Assembly (NCBI RefSeq): GCF_937881195.1
Contig: NZ_CALGFC010000053.1
Span: 9,481 to 73,480, forward strand
Reading direction: 5' to 3'
Source: an uncultured Methanobrevibacter sp.
Lineage (GTDB): Archaea > Methanobacteriota > Methanobacteria > Methanobacteriales > Methanobacteriaceae
Length of the DNA: 64,000 bases
Below, one piece after another: positions 1 to 9,148 of the stretch. A program made the translations under genes and the position numbers. How positions within the stretch are numbered: position 1 is the first letter of the stretch; every line of letters starts with the position of its first letter. The notes beneath the pieces are model-generated. The model was not told where the DNA came from, did not search any database, and was given only the letters and a program-made list of their open reading frames with translations.

Positions 1-615
1 TTTAAAACTTATTTTAATTATTTCTATTAATAATTTCTATTTTTATAAGTTTATTTTTAATTTTACCTATATTCCATTTTTAAGAATTTCATCTTTTAAA
101 CTTACTTATTTAGATATATTTATAAGTTCTCAGATTAATATTTTTATAATTAAATTTTTTATACAAATTTTTTATAAGAAATATTTATATTAGAAATATC
201 TTGCTTAATTATGTTTCTCTGATTATTTAATTATTATTTAATTATTATTTATTTATTATTTTTACATTTATTTTAGATTTAAAAACCTTTATAATGTAAT
301 ATTAATAAAATAAATACTTAGTTTAATTATCCAATTTTATTTAGTAATAGGTTATAAATCTTTAATAGATAATTATAATTAATATGGATAACATTATAAT
401 TAATTAGATAATTTAATAGTTTATTATATTTATTTAATAAATTTCATCTATTAAATTAAATTTAAGTATTAGCCCTAATAGGCATTGTTATTTAACTATT
501 ATTCCTGATATAATTTAAGATTTTATTTATTATGATGAATTTAATTATAAATTTCAGTATTAGTAATATTTTTTCTATATAAAATTATTTTTATTAATTT
601 ATATAAAGGTGCAAA
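1..615. other. AT-rich gene-free leader region
   Basis: I find no supported gene here. The stretch is almost entirely A and T with short homopolymers and stop codons in all frames. It ends in an AAGGTG ribosome-binding site directly before the glycosyltransferase start at 616. A promoter for that gene should lie here, but TATA-like strings are too common in this base composition to single one out. Confidence 0.6.
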
Positions 616-2283
616 ATGGAAAATAAAATCTCTTCGTCTGTTTCAATTATAATTCCTGCTTATAATGAAGAAGCAACTGTAGCTCATGTTGTTAATGTAG
701 CTAGGGAATTATCTTATGTAACAGAAGTTCTTGTTATTGATGATGGGTCTTATGACAAAACTGCTAAAGAAGCAAAATCTGCAGGAGCAAATGTTATATC
801 TCATACTAGTAATCAAGGTAAGGGTTCAGCTATTAAAACTGGATTTAAACATTCAAAAGGCGATATTGTAGCTTTTATAGATGCAGACATTTATAATTTA
901 ACTTCTGATAAAGTAGACATGATTATAAGTCCTATTTTAGAGGGAAAAACAGACATTACTAAGACAAAATTTATGAGAGAAAGTGGAAGAGTCACTGAGC
1001 TCACTGCAAAACCACTTCTCAGATTTTTTTTCCCAGAAGTGAGTTTTGATCAACCTTTAAGTGGTCAATTTGCTGGAAAACGCTCAGTTCTTGAAAAAAT
1101 CAAATTTGAAAAAGATTATGGTGTTGATGTTGGTATTGTCCTTGATGCTGATGCACATGGGATGAGAATAAAAGAAGTTGATATTGGAGAGATTAAACAT
1201 GACATGTCTCCTCTTGAAAGTCTTAATGAAATGGCTAATGAGGTTACAAGAACTATTGTTGATAGGGCAATGGAATATGGCCGGGTAACAATGATGGATT
1301 CTATGGGTAATTATATTAGAATGACCACTTTAGGACTTTCACTAATTATCTTAGGTCTTTTTACAATATTTTTTGTTCAAGGAGTCCCTTTAGAATTAGG
1401 GGCGATTATATCAGTTATAGGAATAGTTTTAACTATTTATTATATAATAAAACTTATTATAAAAACCAATGTAATGTTTAAAAAGCGACCTAAGGGTAAC
1501 TTTTTCAGGTCTTTTATTAAAATGCATTTTCCTGTTGTTATCTCTGCTATTGTTTTATTACTTATGATTTCAACATTTTTAAGTGCTGCTACATATTCTG
1601 ATGGAAAGCTATCTATTGAACCAACATCAAAAAATCTTGTAATATTTCCAGGATCCCCAGATCAGACAATATATGTTAGAGGACCTTATACTGTTGATAG
1701 TGCACTTGAAAATCAATCTACTATTATAAGAATGCCTCAAGATGCTTTAAATACTTTGGAACTTAGTTATGGGGATAATTTGCGCATTGGAGATGAATAT
1801 TTTACAGTTAATAAAACTAGGGATGGAGAGTCAAATATTTTAAGGCTTCCATTTGATGTAAGAATGTTTTTAGATTTACAAGTTGGGGATGTAATTTCTG
1901 ACGGTAAAATAAAAGGTGTTTTTGAAGGAGTTCAAGTAGAACATAATCTTAACACTAGCAATTTATCTAATGTATCTGGAACTGAATATTTCATAATAAA
2001 TTCTAGAAATATGGAAGGTTGTACTATGGATGTTTATGTTGATCATGAAAAAATTGGTTCTATTTCTGGTTCATTCAATCCTGATGAAACTTATAACATT
2101 TATGTTGATGGTTCTGTAGTTAAATCTATAAATATAAATAAAAATAATATAAAACAAGGAACTAGCTATTATGCTTACTCTGGAGATCACATTATTGAAT
2201 TAAAAGTTTCAAATAATGTTTCAACTTCAAAAAGGTTCTTACCAAATAAGTTTGGTCCTTTTTTAGTATTTAATTTTAACTAA
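616..2283 (+). CDS. membrane glycosyltransferase, family 2, with extracytoplasmic C-terminal domain
   Basis: The first ~225 residues form a GT-A family 2 domain. It has the entry motif IIPAYNEE near residue 11, VIDDGS near 40, and a metal-binding DAD at 89-91 inside FIDADIY. This type usually transfers a sugar from a nucleotide donor to a polyprenyl (dolichyl) phosphate at the inner membrane face. Two adjacent hydrophobic segments (about 237-282) and a third (about 305-325) follow. The last ~230 residues are polar, beta-rich and without further membrane spans, so they probably lie outside the cell. AAGGTG precedes the ATG by a good distance. It stands alone, convergent with the marker-11 gene. 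The donor and acceptor cannot be read from the sequence, and I do not recognise the C-terminal domain. Confidence 0.8.
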   Translation: MENKISSSVSIIIPAYNEEATVAHVVNVARELSYVTEVLVIDDGSYDKTAKEAKSAGANVISHTSNQGKGSAIKTGFKHSKGDIVAFIDADIYNLTSDKVDMIISPILEGKTDITKTKFMRESGRVTELTAKPLLRFFFPEVSFDQPLSGQFAGKRSVLEKIKFEKDYGVDVGIVLDADAHGMRIKEVDIGEIKHDMSPLESLNEMANEVTRTIVDRAMEYGRVTMMDSMGNYIRMTTLGLSLIILGLFTIFFVQGVPLELGAIISVIGIVLTIYYIIKLIIKTNVMFKKRPKGNFFRSFIKMHFPVVISAIVLLLMISTFLSAATYSDGKLSIEPTSKNLVIFPGSPDQTIYVRGPYTVDSALENQSTIIRMPQDALNTLELSYGDNLRIGDEYFTVNKTRDGESNILRLPFDVRMFLDLQVGDVISDGKIKGVFEGVQVEHNLNTSNLSNVSGTEYFIINSRNMEGCTMDVYVDHEKIGSISGSFNPDETYNIYVDGSVVKSININKNNIKQGTSYYAYSGDHIIELKVSNNVSTSKRFLPNKFGPFLVFNFN

Positions 2284-2292
2284 TTTTTAGAT

Positions 2293-2358
2293 AATACAAA
2301 TTTTCAATTTTTTTTAAATAATTAAATTATTTCTTAATTATTTTAATAAATTTGTATT
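2293..2358 (+). terminator. possible hairpin terminator after the GT2 gene
   Basis: The 11-base arms AATACAAATTT (2293-2303) and AAATTTGTATT (2348-2358) are exactly complementary. They enclose a second imperfect AT-only stem, and a T-rich run follows. The position just after the stop at 2283 fits a terminator, but AT-only stems arise easily by chance here. Confidence 0.3.
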
Positions 2359-2440
2359 TTATTATTATTTATAAACTCTTTGTTTTGAAATTCTTTTATG
2401 AATTAGATATATAAATCTATTTTTCGATTATTAATCTATT

Positions 2441-3379
2441 TTAATAATAAACTTTAACAGCTTCTTCTAAGTTGTTGTAAAGTCCAAGTGCAGCCAATGC
2501 ACCTATCTTTCCATGATCTCCAGTAACAGCTATTAATTTTATATTTAAGTCTTTAGCTACTTTTTCAGCTTCTTCAACTGATACCATACCAGTTTTTGCT
2601 TTCATTGAATATTCAACCAGATTTTTTGGAATAATTAATCCATTTAATATTGCAATAGCTGTTTTATCAGAAAGAGTATCCTTTTTAAGCAATTCTATTG
2701 TTCTATTAACAAGTTTTTCTTTTTCATCTGGAAGGACTGCAAATGTTAATGCTATTGAAACGCAATTTTGTGTTTTATGGGGATTGTGTGGATAGAGTTG
2801 CACAATAACATGGTCTAAATATTCGAAACCTTCTTCTTTCAATTTCAATCCTATATTATGTGCCATGGTCCAAGTAGCTCCTTCGTCTTTAGTATCAGTA
2901 TCATCAATACCAATAACTATTTTTTCCATTTTTGGTGTTATAACTCCAGCTTTTCCAAGTTTGGATCCTCCACCTTTTTCATAGATCTCAACTTGTTTTA
3001 TACCATCACCCATTCCACGACACATTCCTGCTCCAACACCAGCACCAGCTAAACCACTGTGAACAACTTTAACAGTGTTATTTTCATCATCAATTGAAAC
3101 TTCTTCAATTCCTGCAGCATTGACACTAGCTTTAAGATTAAGTGGTTCATGACCAACTTTTGTCAGAAATACTTGCTTGTTACCATCTCTATAGGCATTT
3201 AAGATTAGTTTACTAGTATTTTTATATTGGTTAACAAGCCAATGTGAACCTGAAATGCAAGGGTGATATTCAACAATTTCAACGAGATTGTTATCGGCCA
3301 TTGTTATTACTTTTTCATAAGGCGCTATCCAAGGGTCATTAAATTTCTTTTTTAAATCATTAGGCTTCAAAATTTCCAT
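2441..3379 (-). CDS. methanogenesis marker protein 11
   Basis: The 312-residue protein matches methanogenesis marker protein 11, a family restricted to methanogens with no firmly established reaction. A recognisable block is VIGIDDTDTKDEG near residue 155. This acidic motif is also seen in the TiaS-like/DUF1743 family and suggests nucleotide or metal binding. An earlier glycine-rich stretch (GAGVGAGMCRGMGDGI, about 111-126) contains a conserved-looking Cys. The start has GGTTTTT upstream and no signal peptide, so it should be cytoplasmic. It is the last gene of the minus-strand block and lies 420 bases from ribH, so it probably has its own promoter. Confidence 0.85.
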   Translation of the reverse strand: MEILKPNDLKKKFNDPWIAPYEKVITMADNNLVEIVEYHPCISGSHWLVNQYKNTSKLILNAYRDGNKQVFLTKVGHEPLNLKASVNAAGIEEVSIDDENNTVKVVHSGLAGAGVGAGMCRGMGDGIKQVEIYEKGGGSKLGKAGVITPKMEKIVIGIDDTDTKDEGATWTMAHNIGLKLKEEGFEYLDHVIVQLYPHNPHKTQNCVSIALTFAVLPDEKEKLVNRTIELLKKDTLSDKTAIAILNGLIIPKNLVEYSMKAKTGMVSVEEAEKVAKDLNIKLIAVTGDHGKIGALAALGLYNNLEEAVKVYY

Positions 3380-3799
3380 AAAAACCAGTCTATTTTTAAT
3401 CGATTTATAATAATGTAAAAATAAAAATTGAAATATATTTAAATAATATATTTCAATCTAATTATATTTGTTTAAGTTTAATATTTCAAAATTTATCCAT
3501 TAAAAGAACAAATATTAATTTAAATATAAATATTAATTTAAACTATAAATATTAATTTAACAAATAAAATTTATTAATAAAGTGAATTGACTAAATTAAA
3601 TTATTCTAAAATAATTTTCAATTAAATTTTATCCAAATAATAATTCTAAATAATAAGAAATCAAAGATTTTAAAATTATAAAAATATAAAATTTTTATAA
3701 ATACTAAAAATAATAAATTTTAATTATATATTTTAATTATAATTTTAATAATATATTTTAGTAATAGATTTTTAATAATTAATTTGATTATTATTAAAA
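3380..3799. other. gene-free spacer with AT-rich direct repeats
   Basis: No gene is supported between marker 11 and ribH. Around 3511-3560 the phrase AATATTAATTTAAA recurs about three times with slight changes. The region must hold the ribH transcript end and the promoter for marker 11, but I cannot place either. Confidence 0.5.
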
Positions 3800-4216
3800 T
3801 TAAATTTCTTTTAAACGATCACACATTTTAACTGCTGCTTCTACAGCTCTTTTACCATAATCAACGCGCTTATGTGCATCTAATCGTGTCATTCCAGGAC
3901 CACTTATTCCAAGTGAAACTGGCTTTCCAGATTCTAATGAAAGATCTGCAATTTTTCTTGAAGCATGTTGTGCTACAATTTGGTCATGGTCAGTTGAACC
4001 TTCAATAACAGCACCAAGTGTAATCACTGTGTCAATGTCTTCTTTTTCTAATAATTTCTTAATAGCTAATGGCATATCAAATACTCCAGGAACTGGAACA
4101 ACTTGAACAATTTCACAATCTCTAATTTTTGCCTCTTCTTTAGCTAATTCTAACATCATATGGGTTAAATCATAATTAAATTCAGCTACAACTGCCCCTA
4201 TTCTATATTTTACCAT
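3800..4216 (-). CDS. ribH: 6,7-dimethyl-8-ribityllumazine synthase
   Basis: This enzyme joins 5-amino-6-ribitylamino-uracil and 3,4-dihydroxybutanone 4-phosphate to give the direct precursor of riboflavin. In methanogens it also supports flavins for F420-linked metabolism. The 138-residue length is normal for archaeal lumazine synthase. Visible blocks are the N-terminal VAEFNYDLT, the phosphate-binding-region motif LGAVIEGSTDHDQ near 87-99, and the following H in IVAQHASRK. The start has GAGGGATTTTT-type purines upstream. It follows the micro-protein gene by 122 bases and the desulfurase gene on the same strand. From memory, the leu-type genes, a NifS homologue and ribH are also neighbours in Methanothermobacter. 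Confidence 0.93.
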   Translation of the reverse strand: MVKYRIGAVVAEFNYDLTHMMLELAKEEAKIRDCEIVQVVPVPGVFDMPLAIKKLLEKEDIDTVITLGAVIEGSTDHDQIVAQHASRKIADLSLESGKPVSLGISGPGMTRLDAHKRVDYGKRAVEAAVKMCDRLKEI

Positions 4217-4338
4217 AAAAATCCCTCTAATTTACTATTTTGTTATATTATAATTTAATATTATTTTTATCAAATTCTAATTAATATGTCAAATTTTAAT
4301 TAAATATTGATTAAATTTTTTATTCTAAGATATTTTTA

Positions 4339-4422
4339 CTATATCATCAATAAGAAACTTGCTGCTGCACTCATAACCATAATTAAAATAATTATTATGG
4401 CTGCTATCTTTATTATTTCCAT
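4339..4422 (-). CDS. 27-residue single-span membrane micro-protein
   Basis: On the minus strand an ATG at 4422 opens a 27-codon frame that ends in TAG at 4339-4341. The product begins MEIIKIAAIIIILIMVMSAA and continues with ASFLLMI, so it is essentially one hydrophobic helix after a short charged start. A GGAGG lies six bases upstream of the ATG, one of the strongest ribosome-binding sites in the window. The frame is too short for normal gene calling. It sits between the cysteine desulfurase and ribH genes on the same strand. I do not recognise a family. It could be a small membrane regulator or subunit, or a translated leader. The ribosome-binding site and the clean helix make translation likely; function is unknown. 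Confidence 0.6.
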   Translation of the reverse strand: MEIIKIAAIIIILIMVMSAAASFLLMI

Positions 4423-4428
4423 TGTATT

Positions 4429-4433
4429 CCTCC
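4429..4433 (-). promoter_or_regulatory. strong Shine-Dalgarno of the micro-protein gene
   Basis: On the minus strand GGAGG is followed by six bases and then ATG. It matches the archaeal 16S 3-prime end complement and has no other start codon to serve. Confidence 0.65.
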
Positions 4434-4608
4434 AAGGTCAATATTTATTAATTAGAATAATATTCATTAAAATTTTAATAAAAATTTATAAATAATCTAT
4501 ATTTATTTTATTATTTATTAAAATTTATACTTATTAAAATTTATAGTTAATCAAGTTTTAATTTTTAACTGAAGTTTAGTTTACAATTATATTTATTATT
4601 TTTTAATT

Positions 4609-5820
4609 TTATTTAAAAAATTCAGATATTTCTTTTATACTATTCGCTAATTTTTTTATATCATCTAAATTATTATAACAATGTATAGAAGCCCTTACAG
4701 TTCCTTCATTTGCATTTATAATGTCTAATGATGGTATTGCACAGTGATAACCACTTCTAACACAAATATTTCCTGTTTCATCAAGTATTTTACTAACATC
4801 ATGAGGATTAACATTTTTTATGTTAAATGAAACAATATTAAATATATTATCTATGTTTCCATACACAATAACATTATCGATTTCAGACAATAATTTGTAC
4901 AACTCCTTAGTTAAATAAATCGAATGTTTTTCGATTTTTGAGATGTTAAGGTTATTAATATAGTCTATTGCTTTTCCAAAACCAATAATACCACTTATAT
5001 TTTGGGTTCCTCCTTCGAATCTGTAAGGAACATTTTCTAATTCAAATTCTTTATTTTTAAGATTTGTGACAGTTCCTCCACCGAGATTAGTAGGAGATAA
5101 TTTCTCTAGCAATTCTTTTTTTCCATATAAAAAACCTGTACCTGTAGGTCCAAGTAAACCTTTATGACCAGGTGCAGCTATAAAATCAGCATTAATCTTT
5201 TTAACATCTATTTTGGTGTGTCCAATAGATTGTGCAACATCAATCAAAAGACAAACATCGTCGTATTCATGTACTATTTTTGAAATATTATTAATATCTT
5301 GACAAGACCCAATAGAATTAGAAATATGGGTGATAGCTATCATTCTAGTATTTTTATCAATTAACTCTCTAATTTTTGATGGTTTGATAATACCGTCTGA
5401 ATCAGCATTAGCTATTTTTACATCTAGAGATAAATTATCTTTGCTTCTTTTTTCAAGATTAATCCAAGGTATAAAATTAGAGTGATGTTCAACATCTGAA
5501 ATTATTATATTTTCATTTTTTTCAAAAGGATAACCATTAATCACTGTATTAATGGCATTTGTTGTGTTTTGAGTAAAAATAATTTCTTCTTCTGAAGCAT
5601 TTATTAGACTAGCTATTTTAAATCTAGTACTTTCTACTTTTTGGCCAGTTTTAATGGCTGTTTTATATGCACCACGTCCTATATTTGCATTATAATTATA
5701 ATAATAATCACTAATGGCTTCAATAACTGGTTTTGGGGTAAGGCTAGTGCTTGCAGAATCAAGATAAGTAATATTTTTCAAAATAGGAAAATCTTCTCTT
5801 ATTTTTTCAGCAGATATCAA
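4609..5820 (-). CDS. cysteine desulfurase, class V aminotransferase, SufS type
   Basis: This is a PLP enzyme that should take sulfur from cysteine for Fe-S clusters or other sulfur cofactors. YLDSASTSLTPKPV opens the fold near residue 19. APGHKGLLGPTG near 217 carries the PLP lysine after the histidine. RSGYHCAIPS near 357 holds the catalytic cysteine on a short loop, which points to the SufS/CsdA branch rather than IscS. The 403-residue length is normal. The start is TTG, three bases after GAGTGAT. No sufBC genes are visible, so the sulfur acceptor is unknown. It lies 96 bases downstream of the leuB-type gene on the same strand and may share its transcript. Confidence 0.88.
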   Translation of the reverse strand: MISAEKIREDFPILKNITYLDSASTSLTPKPVIEAISDYYYNYNANIGRGAYKTAIKTGQKVESTRFKIASLINASEEEIIFTQNTTNAINTVINGYPFEKNENIIISDVEHHSNFIPWINLEKRSKDNLSLDVKIANADSDGIIKPSKIRELIDKNTRMIAITHISNSIGSCQDINNISKIVHEYDDVCLLIDVAQSIGHTKIDVKKINADFIAAPGHKGLLGPTGTGFLYGKKELLEKLSPTNLGGGTVTNLKNKEFELENVPYRFEGGTQNISGIIGFGKAIDYINNLNISKIEKHSIYLTKELYKLLSEIDNVIVYGNIDNIFNIVSFNIKNVNPHDVSKILDETGNICVRSGYHCAIPSLDIINANEGTVRASIHCYNNLDDIKKLANSIKEISEFFK

Positions 5821-5916
5821 AAAATCACTCTTATCTGGTTAATTATTAATTTCTAATACTATTTATTTCCAATGTTTTATAAATATTAGATAATTATTTT
5901 ATATTTAATTATTTAT

Positions 5917-6930
5917 CTATTTGAAATTTAATTTTTCTTTAATAGCTTCAGACATTTCCATAGTACTTGATTTTCCATTTAAATCCCCAGTAACTATCTT
6001 TCCTTCAGATAAAACATCTAAAACAGCTTTGTCTAAAATATTGGCTTTTTCTTTTTCACCCAAATATTCAAGCATCATTATAGCAGATAATATCATAGCT
6101 GTTGGATTAGCTAAGCCTTTACCTGCAATATCTGGAGCAGAACCATGGACTGGTTCAAATAAAGCCCTTTCATCACCAATATTGGCAGAAGGTATAAGTC
6201 CAAGTCCTCCAACAAGCCCGGCACCTTCATCAGATAATATATCTCCAAAGAGATTGGTTGTAACAATAACATCAAAACTTTTAGGCCTTGTTAAAAGATA
6301 CATTGCTGTTGCATCAACATAAAAATCTTCGGAATCAATGTTATAATCCTTATAATTTTTAGCTACTTCATAAAAAACTTCTTTAAACAACCCATCGGTT
6401 TTTTTCAAAACATTTGCTTTATGGACACCTGTAACTTTCTTTCTATTATTTTCTTTTGCATACTTAAATGCATAATCACATATACGTTCTGAAGCATCTC
6501 TTGTTATAATTCTTTTAGCTGCTGCACCATTAATGTTTCCTGATTCATCTTTTATATACTCTTCTTCTCCAATATACATGCCTTCAGTATTTTCTCTAAC
6601 AATCATAAAATCAAGATCATTAAATATCGAATTGGTTCCAGGATATGATTTTACTGGCCTAAGATTTGCAAACAAATCCATTTCTTGACGAAGTCTAACT
6701 ATCACATCAGCAGCTGTTTCACCAGCAGCTCCAAATAGACAAGCATCAGTTTTTTTCACAAGGTCTATTGTTTCTTGAGGGAGAGCTAAACCATTTTTTT
6801 CTTTACACTCGTCACCTGCTTCTCCAAATTTAAATTCAAAATCAATATCTAGTGCATTTAGAACGTTTAAAGTAGCTTCCATCACTTCTTTTCCAATTCC
6901 ATCTCCAGGGATTACGGCAATTTTGTACAT
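5917..6930 (-). CDS. leuB: 3-isopropylmalate / homoisocitrate dehydrogenase
   Basis: This NAD-dependent beta-hydroxyacid oxidative decarboxylase is recognised by its N-terminal VIPGDGIGKEV, by the substrate-arginine region RLRQEMDLFANLRPVKS, and by FEPVHGSAPDIAGKG in the C-terminal half. I place the start at the ATG at 6930 (337 residues). GTGAT lies four bases upstream, so the GTG nine bases earlier is better read as part of the ribosome-binding site. It lies 23 bases after leuD. Methanogens have two such enzymes, LeuB for leucine and AksF for the coenzyme B side chain. The sequence alone does not separate them, but the neighbouring small subunit favours leucine synthesis. Confidence 0.85.
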   Translation of the reverse strand: MYKIAVIPGDGIGKEVMEATLNVLNALDIDFEFKFGEAGDECKEKNGLALPQETIDLVKKTDACLFGAAGETAADVIVRLRQEMDLFANLRPVKSYPGTNSIFNDLDFMIVRENTEGMYIGEEEYIKDESGNINGAAAKRIITRDASERICDYAFKYAKENNRKKVTGVHKANVLKKTDGLFKEVFYEVAKNYKDYNIDSEDFYVDATAMYLLTRPKSFDVIVTTNLFGDILSDEGAGLVGGLGLIPSANIGDERALFEPVHGSAPDIAGKGLANPTAMILSAIMMLEYLGEKEKANILDKAVLDVLSEGKIVTGDLNGKSSTMEMSEAIKEKLNFK

Positions 6931-6953
6931 ATTTATCACTAATTATAAAAATA

Positions 6954-7433
6954 TTAATCTTTTTCTTTAAGATATGGTATTAAACCACCTTTTTCGAGAA
7001 TTTCAAGCATAAATGGAGGTAATTTCTTAAATTTATATTCTTTTCCACTTTCTGAGATAATCAATCCATTTTCCATATCAATTTCTATCTCTTCCCCTTC
7101 TTTTAAAACTTTACTTATTCCAGGAGCTTCAAGAAGAGGAATTCCAACATTTGTTGCATTTCTATAAAATATTCTTGCAAAAGATTCAGCTATTACGGCT
7201 CCAACACCAACACCTTGAAGAGCTATTGGGGCATGTTCACGTGAAGAACCACATCCAAAATTTTTTCCAGCTACAATAAAATCTCCTTTGTTAATTTTAG
7301 TGCAAAAATCAGAGTCTAATCCTTCCATACAATGTTTAGCTAATTTATTTGGGTCTGTTACCACTAAATATCTTCCAGGAATTATTATGTCTGTATCAAT
7401 GTCATCTCCAAATTTCCATACTTTTCCTTTCAT
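6954..7433 (-). CDS. leuD: 3-isopropylmalate dehydratase small subunit (LeuD/HacB family)
   Basis: This is the small subunit of the aconitase-like hydro-lyase. It has the start KVWKFGDDIDTDIIIPGRY and the conserved FGCGSSREHAP near residue 59. The specificity loop at 22-26 reads YLVVT. From published work on methanogen enzymes as I remember it, homoaconitase small subunits carry YLRT and isopropylmalate isomerases carry a YLV-type loop, so this copy looks like LeuD. The start has GTGAT three bases upstream. It is coupled to leuC with a 15-base gap. The 159-residue length is usual for the family. Confidence 0.85.
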   Translation of the reverse strand: MKGKVWKFGDDIDTDIIIPGRYLVVTDPNKLAKHCMEGLDSDFCTKINKGDFIVAGKNFGCGSSREHAPIALQGVGVGAVIAESFARIFYRNATNVGIPLLEAPGISKVLKEGEEIEIDMENGLIISESGKEYKFKKLPPFMLEILEKGGLIPYLKEKD

Positions 7434-7448
7434 TTTATCACTTCAAAA

Positions 7449-8702
7449 TTATTCAGGACCCACAATTTTTCCTTTAATAGCTGATGCTGCAGCTACAGCT
7501 GCTGAAGATAAGTAAACTTCCCCTTCTGGACTACCTTGCCTTCCTTTGAAATTTCTGTTGGAAGTTGAAAGGCTTACTTCTCCAGGACCTATAAGTCCTA
7601 CATGTCCACCAAGACAAGGACCACAGCAAGGATTACAAACTAATGCTCCAGAATTAACAAAAATGTTGATTAATCCTTCATCGAGTGCTTTAATATATAC
7701 TTCTTTTGAAGCAGGAATAACAAGCATTCTGACTCCATTAGCTATCTTATTTCCTTTTAATATTTTAGCTGCTTGTCTAAGATCACTTATCCTTCCATTA
7801 GTACATGAACCTAGGAAAACTTGATCAATTTCAGTATCAACTTCACTCACTGGTTTTACATTATCTACATTATGGGGACAAGCTATTTGAGGCTCAAGGT
7901 CATTAACATCAATATCAACAACTTCAAGTGAAGGAGCATCTAAATCAGTTTTAAAAACTTCAAATTGTTTATTAGACCTTGATTTAACATAATTTAAAGT
8001 TTTTTTGTCTGGTTCCACAAGTCCAGTTTTTCCACCCATTTCAATAGCCATATTACAAAGAACCATTCTATCAGAAACAGTCATTTCAGATACAGTAGAT
8101 CCAGCAAACTCGCATGCTTTGTAAGTTGCCCCATCTGCTCCAACTTTTCCTATTATGTTTAATATTACATCTTTAGCATAAACATTTTCTTTTAAAGTTC
8201 CCTCAATGTTAAATCTAATAGTTTCTGGGACTTTAAACCATAATTTTCCAGTTGAAAAGACCATAGCCATATCAGTAGACCCAATTCCAGTTGAAAAAGC
8301 ACCTAATGCTCCATGAGTACAAGTATGAGAATCAGTTCCAACGATTACTTCTCCTGGAACAACATGACCAAGTTCTGGTAATATTTGATGACAAACGCCC
8401 TCGTTTACATCATAAAAATTTTTTATTCCTTGTTCTTTTACAAATTCTCTCATAATAATGTGATTGTTAGCTGCATCTAATGAATCTGCAGGTACTTGGT
8501 GATCAAAAGGGATTACAATTTTATTTGGATCCCATACTTTTTCAGTTCCTATTTTTTCAAATGATTCAACCGAAAGAGGTCCGGTTAAATCATGAGTCAT
8601 AGCTACATCAATATTAGCCATAACTATCTCGCCAGCCTCAGATGAAGATTTATTAGAAGCTCTAGCTAATATTTTTTCAGACATTGTCATTGACATTTTC
8701 AT
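7449..8702 (-). CDS. leuC: 3-isopropylmalate dehydratase large subunit (LeuC/HacA family)
   Basis: This is the large, Fe-S-carrying subunit of the aconitase superfamily hydro-lyase. Cluster ligands are visible as [10 protein letters not shown] near residue 295 and as the pair in [12 protein letters not shown] near 356-367. [15 protein letters not shown] near 120 is the conserved substrate-site block. The 417-residue length is normal. The start lies after TTGGAGAATT. It is the first gene of the minus-strand operon, with the promoter in the AT-rich region upstream of 8702. It pairs with LeuD directly downstream. A homoaconitase role is possible for the large subunit because the small subunit sets specificity. 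Confidence 0.87.
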   Translation of the reverse strand: MKMSMTMSEKILARASNKSSSEAGEIVMANIDVAMTHDLTGPLSVESFEKIGTEKVWDPNKIVIPFDHQVPADSLDAANNHIIMREFVKEQGIKNFYDVNEGVCHQILPELGHVVPGEVIVGTDSHTCTHGALGAFSTGIGSTDMAMVFSTGKLWFKVPETIRFNIEGTLKENVYAKDVILNIIGKVGADGATYKACEFAGSTVSEMTVSDRMVLCNMAIEMGGKTGLVEPDKKTLNYVKSRSNKQFEVFKTDLDAPSLEVVDIDVNDLEPQIACPHNVDNVKPVSEVDTEIDQVFLGSCTNGRISDLRQAAKILKGNKIANGVRMLVIPASKEVYIKALDEGLINIFVNSGALVCNPCCGPCLGGHVGLIGPGEVSLSTSNRNFKGRQGSPEGEVYLSSAAVAAASAIKGKIVGPE

Positions 8703-9148
8703 AATTCTCCAAATAATACATTAAATAGTATAAATTATTTCTATTTTTATAATAAAATCTTTATAATAGCATCTTATTGTTAAGATATATCAAATATAAA
8801 AATTATTTTTAAATTTATCAAATATTAATATGTTTGATTAATAAATAAATATTTAATTAATAACTTAATATAGAATAATTATCATAGAATGTAATCATTT
8901 AATAATTTTAATATTATTTTATTAAAAAATAATCATTATTAATAATATAATTAATAAATTATTACAAATAATTACTATAGAAATTTAAATTCTAAATCAT
9001 TATAAATAATTTATTATAATATTTTCAACTATGATAATATTATATGATTTTGATTAATAATAATATAGATATATTATGTGTCATATATTATAAATATAAT
9101 AATGCTTTATAATTTATGAATTTTAACTTTTTATTTTATGGAGATTAT
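8703..9148. promoter_or_regulatory. divergent promoter region between leuC and the glycan island
   Basis: No gene is supported here. The 446 bases are nearly pure A and T. They must carry the minus-strand leu operon promoter and the plus-strand promoter for the first island gene. No operator-like palindrome stands out above the background. This is the left junction of the island. I see no integrase, tRNA end or flanking direct repeat. Confidence 0.5.

Noticed and set aside
4307..4495. 62-codon plus-strand hydrophobic frame between the desulfurase and ribH genes
   Set aside because: It has no ribosome-binding site and is the antisense of the minus-strand micro-protein, which has a strong one. 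The hydrophobicity comes from AT-rich composition.
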